DNA from: Micromonospora sp. NBRC 110009
GTDB lineage: Bacteria; Actinomycetota; Actinomycetes; Mycobacteriales; Micromonosporaceae
Reading direction: 5' to 3'
Assembly: GCF_030518795.1 (NCBI RefSeq)
Contig: NZ_CP130427.1
Span: forward strand, 6,324,001-6,388,000
Length of the DNA stretch: 64,000 nucleotides
Under the pieces are notes generated by a model. The model was given only the letters and a program-made list of their open reading frames with translations, had not been told where the DNA came from and ran no database searches. Made by a program: the position numbers and the translations under genes. Below, in pieces: positions 27,128 through 35,284 of the stretch; position 1 is the first letter of the stretch, and each line of letters opens with the position of its first letter.

Positions 27128-27532
27128 ATGGTGGTATCTCAACGGAGAAGGCCGGACGCGACGCCGTTGAGCATCTTCGTGGACCGGTCCGATCCCGCGG
27201 CCCCGGCCATCCGGGTCGGCGGCGACCTCGCGTTCACCACCGCCGCTCCGCTGCGCACCGAGATCGACCTGCTGCTGGCCGACGGCCCGGCCATGCTCGT
27301 GCTGAACTTCGCCGACCTGCTGTTCATCGACAGCACCGGCCTGTCGGTGATCGTGCACGCCTGGCGCGAGGCGCAGCACGGCGGCACCGCGATCGAGCTG
27401 CGGGAATGCCCGCGCTTCCTGACGAGCATCCTCGACATGACCGGCGTCACCGGTCTGTTGGCCCGCCCGAAACACAACGGCCGCCCGGGGCTGCCCGCCG
27501 CCCGACCGTTGGGCGGATCGGCCTCGGCCTGA
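27128..27532 (+). CDS. STAS-domain anti-sigma factor antagonist
   Basis: 134 residues, one STAS domain. The phosphorylation motif is L-L-F-I-D-S-T-G-L-S-V-I. The N-terminus is basic and the C-terminal ~20 residues are Pro/Gly-rich and probably disordered. The ATG at 27128 follows GGAAAGG; a GTG immediately before it at 27125 would be too close to that site. It diverges from the SpoIIE phosphatase (209 bp between starts), so both may share a control region. It lies 46 bp before a second STAS gene and the two are probably co-transcribed. Which anti-sigma kinase it titrates is unknown. Confidence 0.9.
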   Translation: MVVSQRRRPDATPLSIFVDRSDPAAPAIRVGGDLAFTTAAPLRTEIDLLLADGPAMLVLNFADLLFIDSTGLSVIVHAWREAQHGGTAIELRECPRFLTSILDMTGVTGLLARPKHNGRPGLPAARPLGGSASA

Positions 27533-27578
27533 CGACCCCGGGGTCTTCCCCATGGCGCAAGACTGGGAACATGGAGCC

Positions 27579-27926
27579 ATGCCCTCCGAGCTGTTGACCA
27601 TCCAGGTGGACCGGCTCGACGCCGGGCGGGCCCGACTGCGGCTGACGGGGGAGCTGGACTTCGACACCGCGCCGGACCTCATCGCCGCCGCCGCCGAGCT
27701 GCGCCGGGACGGCTACCAGGAGCTGCTGCTCGACTTCGACGGCGTGGCCCTGTGCGACTCCTCCGGGCTGAGCGCGCTGGTGGTGATCCACCGCGCGGGC
27801 ACCCGCCCGATCCAGCTCACCGCCATGAACCCGCAGGTCCAGCAGTTGCTCGCCCGCACCGGGCTGGCTGAGCTGCTGGCGGCGCCGCCCCGCGCAGCGA
27901 CCGACGGCACCCGCGAGGTCGGCTGA
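27579..27926 (+). CDS. STAS-domain anti-sigma factor antagonist
   Basis: 115 residues. One STAS domain with G-V-A-L-C-D-S-S-G-L-S-A-L as phosphorylation motif and L-T-G-E-L-D-F-D-T-A-P at the N-terminal strand, the classic antagonist pattern. The ATG at 27579 is preceded by GGAG; a longer frame from 27552 lacks a site. It follows another STAS gene by 46 bp. It differs enough from the other two STAS proteins here to suggest separate partners rather than a recent duplication. The stop is followed by a strong hairpin shared with the converging gene. Confidence 0.92.
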   Translation: MPSELLTIQVDRLDAGRARLRLTGELDFDTAPDLIAAAAELRRDGYQELLLDFDGVALCDSSGLSALVVIHRAGTRPIQLTAMNPQVQQLLARTGLAELLAAPPRAATDGTREVG

Positions 27927-27949
27927 CCCGCCTTCGGCGGGCAAGGGGT

Positions 27950-27982
27950 GGCCCCCGACCCTGGGACCAGGGGCCGGGGGCC
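27950..27982. terminator. Hairpin between converging STAS and 104-residue genes
   Basis: GGCCCCCGACCCTGG (27950-27964) pairs with 27967-27982 except for a single bulged or mismatched base, with a 2-nt loop. Its position between two converging stops fits a bidirectional terminator. Confidence 0.65.
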
Positions 27983-27994
27983 GGGGAGGGTGGC

Positions 27995-28309
27995 TCAGGC
28001 GGCGGGCACGGGCTGCAGGCGCGGGCCGAAGTCCCGCAGCTGCCCCACCGTCGGCGGCTCGGCGTCCGCCGGCCTGCCGGAATCGGGCATCTGGAAGAGA
28101 TAGCGGACGAACTCCCCACCCGCCTCGTTGTCGTCCGCTCCGGGCCACTGCCCCACGCAGTCGACACCGACGACCTCACGGCCGGTGCCGTCGGACTCCT
28201 CCACCAGGGCCCACAGCGTCACCTGGTAGGAGCGGGTGGTCTCGGGGTCGACCTGCCACCGCGCGTACCAGCCGGGTCGGGCGGGGACGATCTCGACGAT
28301 CTTCTTCAT
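27995..28309 (-). CDS. 104-residue hypothetical protein
   Basis: ATG at 28309 with GGAAGG nine bases upstream. The protein begins M-K-K-I-V-E-I-V-P, is Trp-rich (W-Y-A-R-W-Q, L-W-A-L-V) and has alternating hydrophobic residues that suggest a small beta-sheet domain, then a Pro-rich tail. There is no signal peptide or known motif. It diverges from the DUF2267 gene across 186 bp that contain a 9-bp hairpin. The function is unknown. Confidence 0.65.
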   Translation of the reverse strand: MKKIVEIVPARPGWYARWQVDPETTRSYQVTLWALVEESDGTGREVVGVDCVGQWPGADDNEAGGEFVRYLFQMPDSGRPADAEPPTVGQLRDFGPRLQPVPAA

Positions 28310-28430
28310 GGCGACCTTCCCTTCCGCGTGCGCCGGAAGTCTCCGGGTCCACTCCGATGGTGGAGGGCCGCCGGGTGAGCGCCCCTCACCCGCAGCGAAT
28401 GAAGCTCGCCCGCCGCCGACGGCACCGTTT

Positions 28431-28453
28431 CCTTCCCGGTAGCGCCGGGAAGG
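28431..28453. repeat. 9-bp perfect inverted repeat between divergent genes
   Basis: CCTTCCCGG (28431-28439) and CCGGGAAGG (28445-28453) with a 5-nt spacer, about 25 nt before the ribosome site of the DUF2267 gene. It could be an operator or a 5'-leader hairpin. Confidence 0.5.
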
Positions 28454-28495
28454 CCAGCCGCGGAAGGCGCAACCGACGAGGAACGAGGTGCGACG

Positions 28496-29467
28496 ATGCG
28501 CAAGCAGATGGAGGGCGACAACCAACGCCGCCGGACCCTGGCCCGGGAGGCCCGGGAACGCGGTCGACGCCCGAGCCAGACCGGCGCCAGCCTGAGCGCG
28601 TCCAAGCAGGTCACCTCGCTGGACCAGCGCGAACGGTCCGGCCCGCCGCCGGCCGGGCGGCACAAGCCGGACACCACGCGCGGCGGTCCCGCACCACCGC
28701 CGGCCGGCGTGCCGGAACGCCCGCGGCCGCTGCCCGACCAAGGCCGCGGACGGGTGACCACCCTGGGCTACCGGGATCTCGTCGACGACGTCAGCCGGCG
28801 GGCCGGGGTCGACTTCTCCACCGCCAAGGTGGCGGCGGAGGCGACCGTCCTCGCGCTGGCCTGGGCGCTCGACGAGGCCGAGCGCGAACGGCTGCTCGAG
28901 GCGATGCCGATGAAGCTGCACGACGTGGTGCCGGTGGACGGCATCGAGCGCCGCCGCGACCTGCCCGGCTTCCTGGCCGAGGTGGGCCGACGCAGCCGGC
29001 TCACCCCGGAACAGGCGCGGTACCAGGCCGAGGCGACGCTCGCCGCGTTGGCCGACGCCGACGGCGAGCTGGTCGAGTCGCTGCGCGTACCGGACGGCCT
29101 GCGGGACCTGCTCGCACCGCCGGAGCCCGGCGGTGGCCTGGTGGGCCCGACGTCCGCCACCGCGCCGCTGAACGACGCGGAGCTGCGCGACGCGCTCGCC
29201 CGGCTGGTGTACTGGTCCAGCGACCGGCAGTCGCTGGTGCGCACCATCGAGCTGCCGGCCGGGAACCTGGACCGGGTGCTCGACCGCCTCGACCTGCTCA
29301 AGCTCGAGGTCGGGCGAGGCCCGCTGATCGGCCGGCCGGAACCGGACAGCGCGGTGATCACCGTACGCACCCAGCAGGTCGACGGGGTGACCGCGCTGGA
29401 CGTGGATCTCGCCGGGCGGGTCGACGACGCGATCGACGAGGTGGGCGCCGGCATGAACTTCGGCTGA
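28496..29467 (+). CDS. DUF2267 protein fused to a pterin-dehydratase-like domain
   Basis: 323 residues. The N-terminal ~85 are very basic and Pro-rich, probably disordered. A DUF2267 domain follows (about 88-200; G-Y-R-D-L-V-D-D-V-S-R-R-A-G near its start, helical throughout). The C-terminal ~100 residues resemble 4a-hydroxytetrahydrobiopterin dehydratase (L-V-Y-W-S-S-D-R-Q-S-L-V-R-T and V-D-G-V-T-A-L-D-V-D-L-A). The catalytic His pair of true dehydratases is absent, so a binding role is likelier than catalysis. The ATG at 28496 follows AGGAACGAGG. A second, domain-only DUF2267 gene occurs at 46346. The function of DUF2267 is not established. Confidence 0.75.
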   Translation: MRKQMEGDNQRRRTLAREARERGRRPSQTGASLSASKQVTSLDQRERSGPPPAGRHKPDTTRGGPAPPPAGVPERPRPLPDQGRGRVTTLGYRDLVDDVSRRAGVDFSTAKVAAEATVLALAWALDEAERERLLEAMPMKLHDVVPVDGIERRRDLPGFLAEVGRRSRLTPEQARYQAEATLAALADADGELVESLRVPDGLRDLLAPPEPGGGLVGPTSATAPLNDAELRDALARLVYWSSDRQSLVRTIELPAGNLDRVLDRLDLLKLEVGRGPLIGRPEPDSAVITVRTQQVDGVTALDVDLAGRVDDAIDEVGAGMNFG

Positions 29468-29518
29468 GCCGCCCCGGGGCCGGCGGGCGCCCCGCCCGCC
29501 GGCCCGCCGCGGTACGGG

Positions 29519-29524
29519 TAGCGT
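29519..29524 (+). promoter_or_regulatory. Leaderless-type -10 (TAGCGT)
   Basis: TAGCGT ends 8 nt before the GTG at 29533, with no ribosome-binding site between. Confidence 0.5.
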
Positions 29525-29532
29525 TGGCGGCC

Positions 29533-30318
29533 GTGAGCGGCACGGACCTGGAGATCGTCGTGGACCGGGCCCGGCCGACCGGGCGCACCCTGCTCGCCGC
29601 CGGGGTCGAACAGTCCTACGTCGACGTCGCCGACCCCCGATACCTGCACTTCGAGTACGTCCGACGGATGGCCGCGGTGATCGACCTGGCCGCCCCGCGC
29701 CGCCGGCCGCTCACCGCCCTGCACCTGGGCGGCGGGGCGCTCACCCTGCCCCGCTGGCTGGCCACCACCCGTCCCGGCTCCCCCCAGCGGGTCGTGGAGC
29801 GGGACCCTGCCGTGGTCGAGCTGGTCGCCCGCCAACTGGCCCCGGTGCCGCCCGAGGTCGTCGTGACGGTCGGCGACGCCCGGGACGCGGTAACCACCGC
29901 GGCAGCCGACGCGTACGACCTGGTGCTCGCCGACGTCTACCGGGCGGCCCGGATGCCCCGGCACGTGGCCAGCGTCGAGTTCGTCGCCGCGGTGGCCCGG
30001 GTGCTCCGCCCGGACGGCATCTACCTGGTCAACGTCACCGACCTACCGCCGCTGGTCTTCTCCCGTACCCAGGTGGCGGCGCTGCGCGCCGTCTTCGCCG
30101 ACGTCTGCCTGATCGCCGACCGGCGGATGCTGCGCGGCCGGCGGTACGGCAACCTGGTGCTCGCCGCCGCCCACCGCCCCGACCGGCTGCCGGTACGCCG
30201 GCTGGTCGCCCGCGCGGCGGGCGACCCGGTGCCCGGCGGTGTGCTGCACGGATCGACCCTGGACGCGTTCGTCGGCGGCACCCGCCCGGCCACCGACGCC
30301 GACCTCGCCGACGGCTGA
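29533..30318 (+). CDS. Spermidine-synthase-like (aminopropyltransferase fold) protein
   Basis: 261 residues with a polyamine-synthase/methyltransferase Rossmann core: A-L-H-L-G-G-G-A-L-T-L-P-R (motif I), V-V-E-R-D-P-A-V-V-E (acidic ligand-binding residue) and D-L-V-L-A-D-V-Y near the substrate gate. Early Y-L-H-F-E-Y matches the substrate-side strand of spermidine synthases, but the usual Q-L-x-E-x-D-E-x-x-Y-H motif is not obvious, so the polyamine substrate is uncertain. Actinobacterial homologues are commonly annotated only as fused or orphan methyltransferases. The GTG at 29533 sits 8 nt after TAGCGT, fitting a leaderless mRNA. Neighbours give no pathway hint. Confidence 0.75.
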   Translation: MSGTDLEIVVDRARPTGRTLLAAGVEQSYVDVADPRYLHFEYVRRMAAVIDLAAPRRRPLTALHLGGGALTLPRWLATTRPGSPQRVVERDPAVVELVARQLAPVPPEVVVTVGDARDAVTTAAADAYDLVLADVYRAARMPRHVASVEFVAAVARVLRPDGIYLVNVTDLPPLVFSRTQVAALRAVFADVCLIADRRMLRGRRYGNLVLAAAHRPDRLPVRRLVARAAGDPVPGGVLHGSTLDAFVGGTRPATDADLADG

Positions 30319-30365
30319 CCGGACGCCCAGCGTTTCCGCCCCGCCGCGACGGGTAGCCGCGCCGG

Positions 30366-31487
30366 ATGAGCCACGCCGACGACCGGGCGACCGCCCGGCG
30401 GGCGCTGATCGTCATCGGTCTGGTGCTGGCCACCGCGGTGGCGCTGGGGCTGGTTTGGGCGACCCGGCGGGTGCTGGTCCTGGTGATCGTGGCGGCGTTC
30501 TTCGCGGTCGCCCTGAAACCCCTGGTGGACCAGGTGGAGCGTCGGTTCGTCCGGCGCCGGGCGCTGGCCACCCTGCTGGTCTTCGCGGTGGCCTTCGTGC
30601 TGGTCTCCGCGCTGGCCGCGATGATCCTGCTGCCGCTGGTGGACGAGATCACCCGGTTCGCCGACCGGGCGCCGGAACTGCTGCGCGAGGCCCGCGCCGG
30701 CCGGGGATCGGTCGGGAAGCTGCTGCACCGGTTCCACCTCGAGCGGTACGCCAACGTCGCGGAGCTCCCGCGCTACGGCGCCCGGCTCAGCCAGCCGGCC
30801 CTCGGGGTGCTCCGCGGCCTGCTGGAGACCGTCGTCGCGCTGGTCACCGTGGTGGTTCTGGCGTACCTGATGGTGTTGGAGGCGCCCAGGATCATCGCCG
30901 GCACGCTGGCCCTGGCCGGCGACGGCACGGCGGAGCGGCTCCGCCGCATCGGTCGCGGCTCCTCCCGCGCGATCACCGGCTACCTCACCGGCAACCTCCT
31001 GATCAGCCTGATCCTGGGCGGGCTGACCTTCCTGCTGCTCTTCCTCCTCGGCGTGCCCTTCGCGGCGGTGATCGCCCTGCTGGTCGCCATCGCGGACCTG
31101 ATTCCGCTGGTCGGAGCGACCCTGGGGGCGATCATCGCGGCCGGGGCGGGCTTCCTGCACTCCCCCACCACCGGCGGCGTCGTGCTGGTGTCCTTCGTGA
31201 TCTACCAGCAGATCGAGAACCACCTGCTGGCCCCGGTCATCATGTCCCGCGCCGTCCGGCTGAACCCGCTGACCGTGCTGGTCAGCGCGCTGCTCGCCGC
31301 CGAGCTGGCCGGCCTGCTGGGCGCCCTGCTGGCCATCCCGGCGGCCGGCATCGCGCAGATCCTGCTGCGGGAGTTCCTTCCTCGCGGCCGGCGGGCCGTG
31401 CCGGCCCCCGAGCCGGCCCGGTCGCCCCGCGACGCGGCCGGCGGCGAGAGCCCCGGGATCGGGGATCCACCGCCGGCCAACGGCTGA
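30366..31487 (+). CDS. AI-2E family (PerM/YhhQ-type) membrane transporter
   Basis: 373 residues with about seven or eight membrane helices. The family pattern is visible in the C-terminal half: long helices around L-I-S-L-I-L-G-G-L-T-F, I-A-D-L-I-P-L-V-G-A-T-L-G and the conserved Q-Q-I-E-N-H-L-L-A-P-V-I-M. Family members export small solutes or ions; the quorum-signal role of the name does not apply to all. The tail after residue ~340 is Pro/Ala-rich. The ATG at 30366 follows TAGCCG at near-leaderless spacing and has no Shine-Dalgarno. It converges with the NDH-2-like gene, only 6 bp away. Confidence 0.9.
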   Translation: MSHADDRATARRALIVIGLVLATAVALGLVWATRRVLVLVIVAAFFAVALKPLVDQVERRFVRRRALATLLVFAVAFVLVSALAAMILLPLVDEITRFADRAPELLREARAGRGSVGKLLHRFHLERYANVAELPRYGARLSQPALGVLRGLLETVVALVTVVVLAYLMVLEAPRIIAGTLALAGDGTAERLRRIGRGSSRAITGYLTGNLLISLILGGLTFLLLFLLGVPFAAVIALLVAIADLIPLVGATLGAIIAAGAGFLHSPTTGGVVLVSFVIYQQIENHLLAPVIMSRAVRLNPLTVLVSALLAAELAGLLGALLAIPAAGIAQILLREFLPRGRRAVPAPEPARSPRDAAGGESPGIGDPPPANG

Positions 31488-31493
31488 ACGGGG

Positions 31494-32792
31494 TCAGCCG
31501 CGGCGGACCACCTCGGGTGACTCGCTCTCCAGCGGCACGGCGTTCGCCGGCACCAGCCCGAGCTGCACCGCCGGCCGGGGCGTGCTGGCGTCCAGCAGCC
31601 AGTCCGCGCCGACCCGCGCCCGGTTTCCGGGCATGGCCAGCAGGTGGTATCCGCGGGTGACGGTCTTCGCCGGCAGGCCGGACAGCGGCACGTTCAGCGG
31701 GTTCGCCGCCGCGTCCTTGCCGCCCAGGTCCACCACCCAGCCCAGCTCGTGGTGCTTGTACGGCTTCCGGACGCCCTGCCCGTACGAGGCGGCGATGTTG
31801 CGGGCCGCCAGCTTGCCCTGTCGCTGCGCGTGCTGCGCGGTCATCGCGCAGACCTGGCCGGGCCGGGTGGGGTCGGGCACCGCCGCCGCGTCGCCGCAGG
31901 CGAACACCTCGGGATGGCCGGGGACGTTGAGGTACTCGTCGACCACCAGCCGGCCCCGCTCCGTCCGCAGCCCCAGCTCCGCGACGAACGGGTCGGGGCG
32001 TACCCCGACGCACCAGACCAGGCTGCAGGTCGGCACGTACTCGCCGTCGGTGAGCATTACCCCGTCCGGCGTGGCCTCGGAGACCGAGGTGCCCATCCGT
32101 ACGTCTACCCCGCGCCGGCGGAGCACCCGGTCGGCCGTCGTCGACATCCGCTGGCCCAGCTCGGGCAGCACGCGCGGGGCCACGTCCAGCAGCATCCAGC
32201 GGGGGCGGACCTTCAGGTGCGGCCGCTGGGCCAGCAGCCGGTCCGTGAAGAGCTGGCCGTGCGCGGCGACCTCGGTGCCGGTGTAGCCGGCGCCCACCAC
32301 CACGAAGGTGGTGCGCGCGCGCTGCTCGGCCGGATCGTCGGTGAGCTCGGCCAGCTCGATCTGACGCACCACGTGGTCGTGCAGGAAGAGCGCCTCGGGC
32401 AGACCGCGGAAGCCGTGCGCGTACTCGGTCACCCCGGGAATGGGCAGCAGCTTGTTGACGCTGCCGACGGAGAGCACCAGCCGGTCGTACGCGAGCTGGC
32501 CCTGGTCGCCCTCCTGGGAGCGGTAGCCGACCCACCGGTTCTGCAGGTCCACCCGGTCCGCCTCGCCGATCACCACCCGCACGCCGTTGAGGGTGCCGGC
32601 CAGCGGCACGGAGATCCGGGTCGGCTCGACCACCCCGGCGGCGACCTCGGGCAGCAGCGGCAGGTAGAGAAAGTAGTCGGTCGTGTTCAGCAGCACGATC
32701 TCCGCACGCTTGCCGGCCAGCCGGTTCAACGTCTTCGCCGCGTGGTATCCGGCGAACCCGGCCCCCACGATCACCACACGAGGTTTCGTCAT
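31494..32792 (-). CDS. FAD-dependent pyridine nucleotide oxidoreductase (type II NADH dehydrogenase-like)
   Basis: 432 residues. Two dinucleotide-binding motifs are present: G-A-G-F-A-G at residue ~10 for FAD and G-A-G-Y-T-G-T-E-V-A near 170 for NAD(P)H. The FAD-binding V-F-A-C-G-D-A-A motif lies near 310. The T-D-Y-F-L-Y-L-P-L-L-P-E-V segment after the first motif is typical of NDH-2. Such enzymes pass electrons from NADH to quinone at the inner membrane face without pumping protons; membrane attachment would be through amphipathic C-terminal helices. The ATG at 32792 follows GGGAACGGGG and starts directly before the Rossmann strand. It is monocistronic and converges with the AI-2E gene. Confidence 0.9.
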   Translation of the reverse strand: MTKPRVVIVGAGFAGYHAAKTLNRLAGKRAEIVLLNTTDYFLYLPLLPEVAAGVVEPTRISVPLAGTLNGVRVVIGEADRVDLQNRWVGYRSQEGDQGQLAYDRLVLSVGSVNKLLPIPGVTEYAHGFRGLPEALFLHDHVVRQIELAELTDDPAEQRARTTFVVVGAGYTGTEVAAHGQLFTDRLLAQRPHLKVRPRWMLLDVAPRVLPELGQRMSTTADRVLRRRGVDVRMGTSVSEATPDGVMLTDGEYVPTCSLVWCVGVRPDPFVAELGLRTERGRLVVDEYLNVPGHPEVFACGDAAAVPDPTRPGQVCAMTAQHAQRQGKLAARNIAASYGQGVRKPYKHHELGWVVDLGGKDAAANPLNVPLSGLPAKTVTRGYHLLAMPGNRARVGADWLLDASTPRPAVQLGLVPANAVPLESESPEVVRRG

Positions 32793-33134
32793 TGCGGCCC
32801 CGTTCCCATCGCCGCCGCGGACAAACGTGGCCGACCAGTCAGTCCGCGGAAAGCCGGACGTACCCCCGCCGGCCCACCGCCTCAAGGTCCCAGCACTGCC
32901 CGAAGGCCCGGATCCGGCCGGCGGCGATCCGGCCGACCTACGGCGGGATGTCCGGGTCGAGGACCAGCCGGCCGTCGACCGGGTTGAGGTGTGGGGTCGG
33001 CCGGAGTCGGACGGGGTCCCATTCCGTCACCGTAGGAAGCACGCCCACCCGCCGTCATCACCCGCTCCGGGTGAAACCTTCCATCCACCCTCCACGATAT
33101 AGACATTCACCGTGGTCCCGGCGAGGATGCCCAG
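32793..33134. other. Divergent intergenic region between NDH-2-like and M28 peptidase genes
   Basis: 342 bp with no supported gene. The only AT-rich spot is TATAGA at 33098-33103, a candidate -10 for the M28 gene, about 30 bp before its ATG; no -35 box is convincing. The rest is GC-rich with no long palindrome. Confidence 0.45.
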
Positions 33135-34583
33135 ATGGGAACCCACGAGACCGCCGAGGGCCGACCCACGAGGCCGACCCGGCGCACCTTCCTGACCGCT
33201 TCCGCCGCCGCCACCGCCGCCACCATCGCCGCGCCCCTCGCCGCCAGGCCGGCCGCCGCCGAGGAGACCGTCGCCCCGCCGGGCCCCGGCCACCCGATCA
33301 CCCCGCAGCCGCCGGACCCCGAACTGTCCGCGCTGCTGCGCGAGGTCGACCGCGACCGGATCGAGGCCACCGTGCGCCGGTTGGCCGCGTTCGGCACCCG
33401 GCACACCCTGTCCAGCCAGGACGACCCGGTCCGGGGCATCGGTGCCGCGCGGGACTGGATCTTCGCGCAGCTCTCCGCGTACGCCGCCGCCTCCGGCGGC
33501 CGGATGACGGTCGAACTCCAGTCGTACGTCCAGCAGCCCGCCTCCCGGATCCCCACCGCCACCCGGATCACCAACGTGGTGGCCACCCTGCACGGCGATT
33601 CGACACCGAACCGGGTCTACGTGATCACCGGCCACTACGACTCCCGCTGCACCGACGTGATGGACGCGGTCAGCGACGCCCCCGGGGCCGACGACGACGC
33701 CTCCGGCGTGGCGGTGGTCATGGAACTGGCCCGGGTGATGGCCACCCGGCGCACCGAGGCGACCATCGTCTTCGCCGCCGTCGCCGGCGAGGAGCAGAAC
33801 CTGTACGGCTCGACGTACCTGGCGGGCCAGCTCAAGGCGGCCGGTGTGGACGTGCAGGGCATGTTCAGCAACGACATCGTCGGCAGTTGCACCGCCGACG
33901 ACGGCACCCGGGACCCGCGCAGCGTCCGGCTTTTCGCCGAGGGCGTGCCGACGGCGGAGACCCCCGCCGAGGCGAGCACCCGGCAGTCGGTCGGCGGCGA
34001 GAACGACTCCCCGTCCCGGCAGCTCGCCCGTTTCGTCAGCGACGTGGCCGAGAACGGGGCGACCCAGATGCGGGTGCGGGTGATCTACCGCCGGGACCGC
34101 TACCTGCGCGGCAGCGACCACATCTCGTTCCTGCGGCAGGGCTGGCCGGCCGGGCGGTTCACCGAGCCGAACGAGGACTTCGCCCACCAGCACCAGGACG
34201 TCCGGGCGGTCGACGGGGTGCAGTACGGCGACCTGCCGGAGTTCTGCGACTTCGACTACATCACCCGGGTGGCCCGGGTGAACGGGGCGACGCTCTGGTC
34301 CCTGGCCCAGGCGCCCGGCACCCCCAAGGGCGTCATCGTCGTCACCACCAACCTGACCAACGACACCGCCCTGCGCTGGCAGCGCGGGACCGAGCCGGAC
34401 CTCGCCGGCTACGAGGTGGTGTGGCGGGAGACCACCGCGCCCGAGTGGCAGAAGGTGCTCCCGGTCGGGGACGTCACGGAGGTGACGATCGACCTGTCCA
34501 AGGACAACGTCTTCTTCGGCGTACGCGCGGTGGACCGGCAGGGGCACCGCAGCCCGGTGGCCTTCCCGAAACCCGGCAGCTGA
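33135..34583 (+). CDS. Tat-exported M28-family metallopeptidase
   Basis: 482 residues. The twin-arginine signal R-R-T-F-L-T (about residues 16-21) and following Ala-rich hydrophobic stretch predict Tat export after folding. The M28 zinc ligands are visible: H-Y-D-S-R, G-A-D-D-D-A-S-G, G-E-E-Q-N-L-Y-G-S (catalytic Glu plus ligand), S-N-D-I-V and S-D-H-I-S-F. The last ~90 residues look like a fibronectin-III-type beta domain (L-R-W-Q-R-G-T-E-P-D-L-A-G-Y-E-V). The enzyme is an extracellular aminopeptidase or carboxypeptidase. The ATG at 33135 follows GAGGAT. A 12-bp hairpin follows the gene. Confidence 0.92.
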   Translation: MGTHETAEGRPTRPTRRTFLTASAAATAATIAAPLAARPAAAEETVAPPGPGHPITPQPPDPELSALLREVDRDRIEATVRRLAAFGTRHTLSSQDDPVRGIGAARDWIFAQLSAYAAASGGRMTVELQSYVQQPASRIPTATRITNVVATLHGDSTPNRVYVITGHYDSRCTDVMDAVSDAPGADDDASGVAVVMELARVMATRRTEATIVFAAVAGEEQNLYGSTYLAGQLKAAGVDVQGMFSNDIVGSCTADDGTRDPRSVRLFAEGVPTAETPAEASTRQSVGGENDSPSRQLARFVSDVAENGATQMRVRVIYRRDRYLRGSDHISFLRQGWPAGRFTEPNEDFAHQHQDVRAVDGVQYGDLPEFCDFDYITRVARVNGATLWSLAQAPGTPKGVIVVTTNLTNDTALRWQRGTEPDLAGYEVVWRETTAPEWQKVLPVGDVTEVTIDLSKDNVFFGVRAVDRQGHRSPVAFPKPGS

Positions 34584-34597
34584 CCCGGCCGGCTCAC

Positions 34598-34630
34598 CCC
34601 GACCGGGTGGGGTCGCCTCACCCGGTCGGG
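34598..34630 (+). terminator. Terminator after the M28 peptidase gene
   Basis: Perfect 12-bp arms, CCCGACCGGGTG (34598-34609) and its complement (34619-34630), with a 9-nt loop, 15 bp after the stop codon. Confidence 0.7.
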
Positions 34631-34672
34631 ACGGAGGGTGGTGGGACCGCGAGAGTCGAAGGAGGAAACGAC

Positions 34673-35284
34673 ATGGCGGTCCGCACCACCGTACGTCCCG
34701 CGCCCGAGGACGTGATCCCGATCCACCCCGCGTACGGCTACCGGATGCGGCGACAACGGCACCCGGTGGGCGTACGCGGCGGACCCCGGCCCGCCCCCGG
34801 CGGACCCTGGTTGGACGACAGCGCACGGCACCAGGTGCGCGCCCGCTACGAGTTGCGGGACCGGCAGCTGGCCCGGGCGCTGGTGGCGGCCGTCAGCCAA
34901 CCCGGTGACTCGGCGGAGAACCTGGCCGGCCAGTTGGAGCAGCGGATGGACGCGCTGGTGCACCGCGCCGGCTTCGCCCGCTCCATCGACCAGGCCCGGG
35001 ATTTGATCGCCCACAACACGTACACGGTCGACGGTGGCAAGGTCAACCGGTCCTCTTACCTGGTTCGTCCCGGGCAGACCATCCAGGTTCGCCCGGAGCG
35101 GCAGTGCCGCGCCCCGGTCGCGGTCGCCATGGCCGGTCACGTCGAGGGCGACGTCCCGCCGTACCTGGACGTGCGGCCGGACCGTGGCACCGCGACGCTG
35201 ACCCGGGAGCCGCAGCGCCAGGAGGTGCCGGCGCTGCGGGACGTCGCGCTCGCCGTCCAGTCAATCGGAGGGAGCCCGCTATGA
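34673..35284 (+). CDS. S4-domain RNA-binding protein, paralogue of ribosomal protein S4
   Basis: 203 residues, the length of ribosomal S4. The central region (about 100-150) is an S4 domain: R-M-D-A-L-V-H-R-A-G-F-A-R-S, A-R-D-L-I-A-H-N-T-Y-T-V and S-S-Y-L-V-R-P-G-Q-T-I closely follow S4. The N-terminal half lacks the usual S4 opening and shows no zinc-binding Cys. The C-terminal ~50 residues (G-D-V-P-P-Y-L-D-V) again resemble the S4 end. It may replace S4 under zinc limitation or bind another RNA. The ATG at 34673 has an excellent GGAGGAAACGAC. It is translationally coupled (ATGA) to a 52-residue basic protein. Confidence 0.8.
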   Translation: MAVRTTVRPAPEDVIPIHPAYGYRMRRQRHPVGVRGGPRPAPGGPWLDDSARHQVRARYELRDRQLARALVAAVSQPGDSAENLAGQLEQRMDALVHRAGFARSIDQARDLIAHNTYTVDGGKVNRSSYLVRPGQTIQVRPERQCRAPVAVAMAGHVEGDVPPYLDVRPDRGTATLTREPQRQEVPALRDVALAVQSIGGSPL

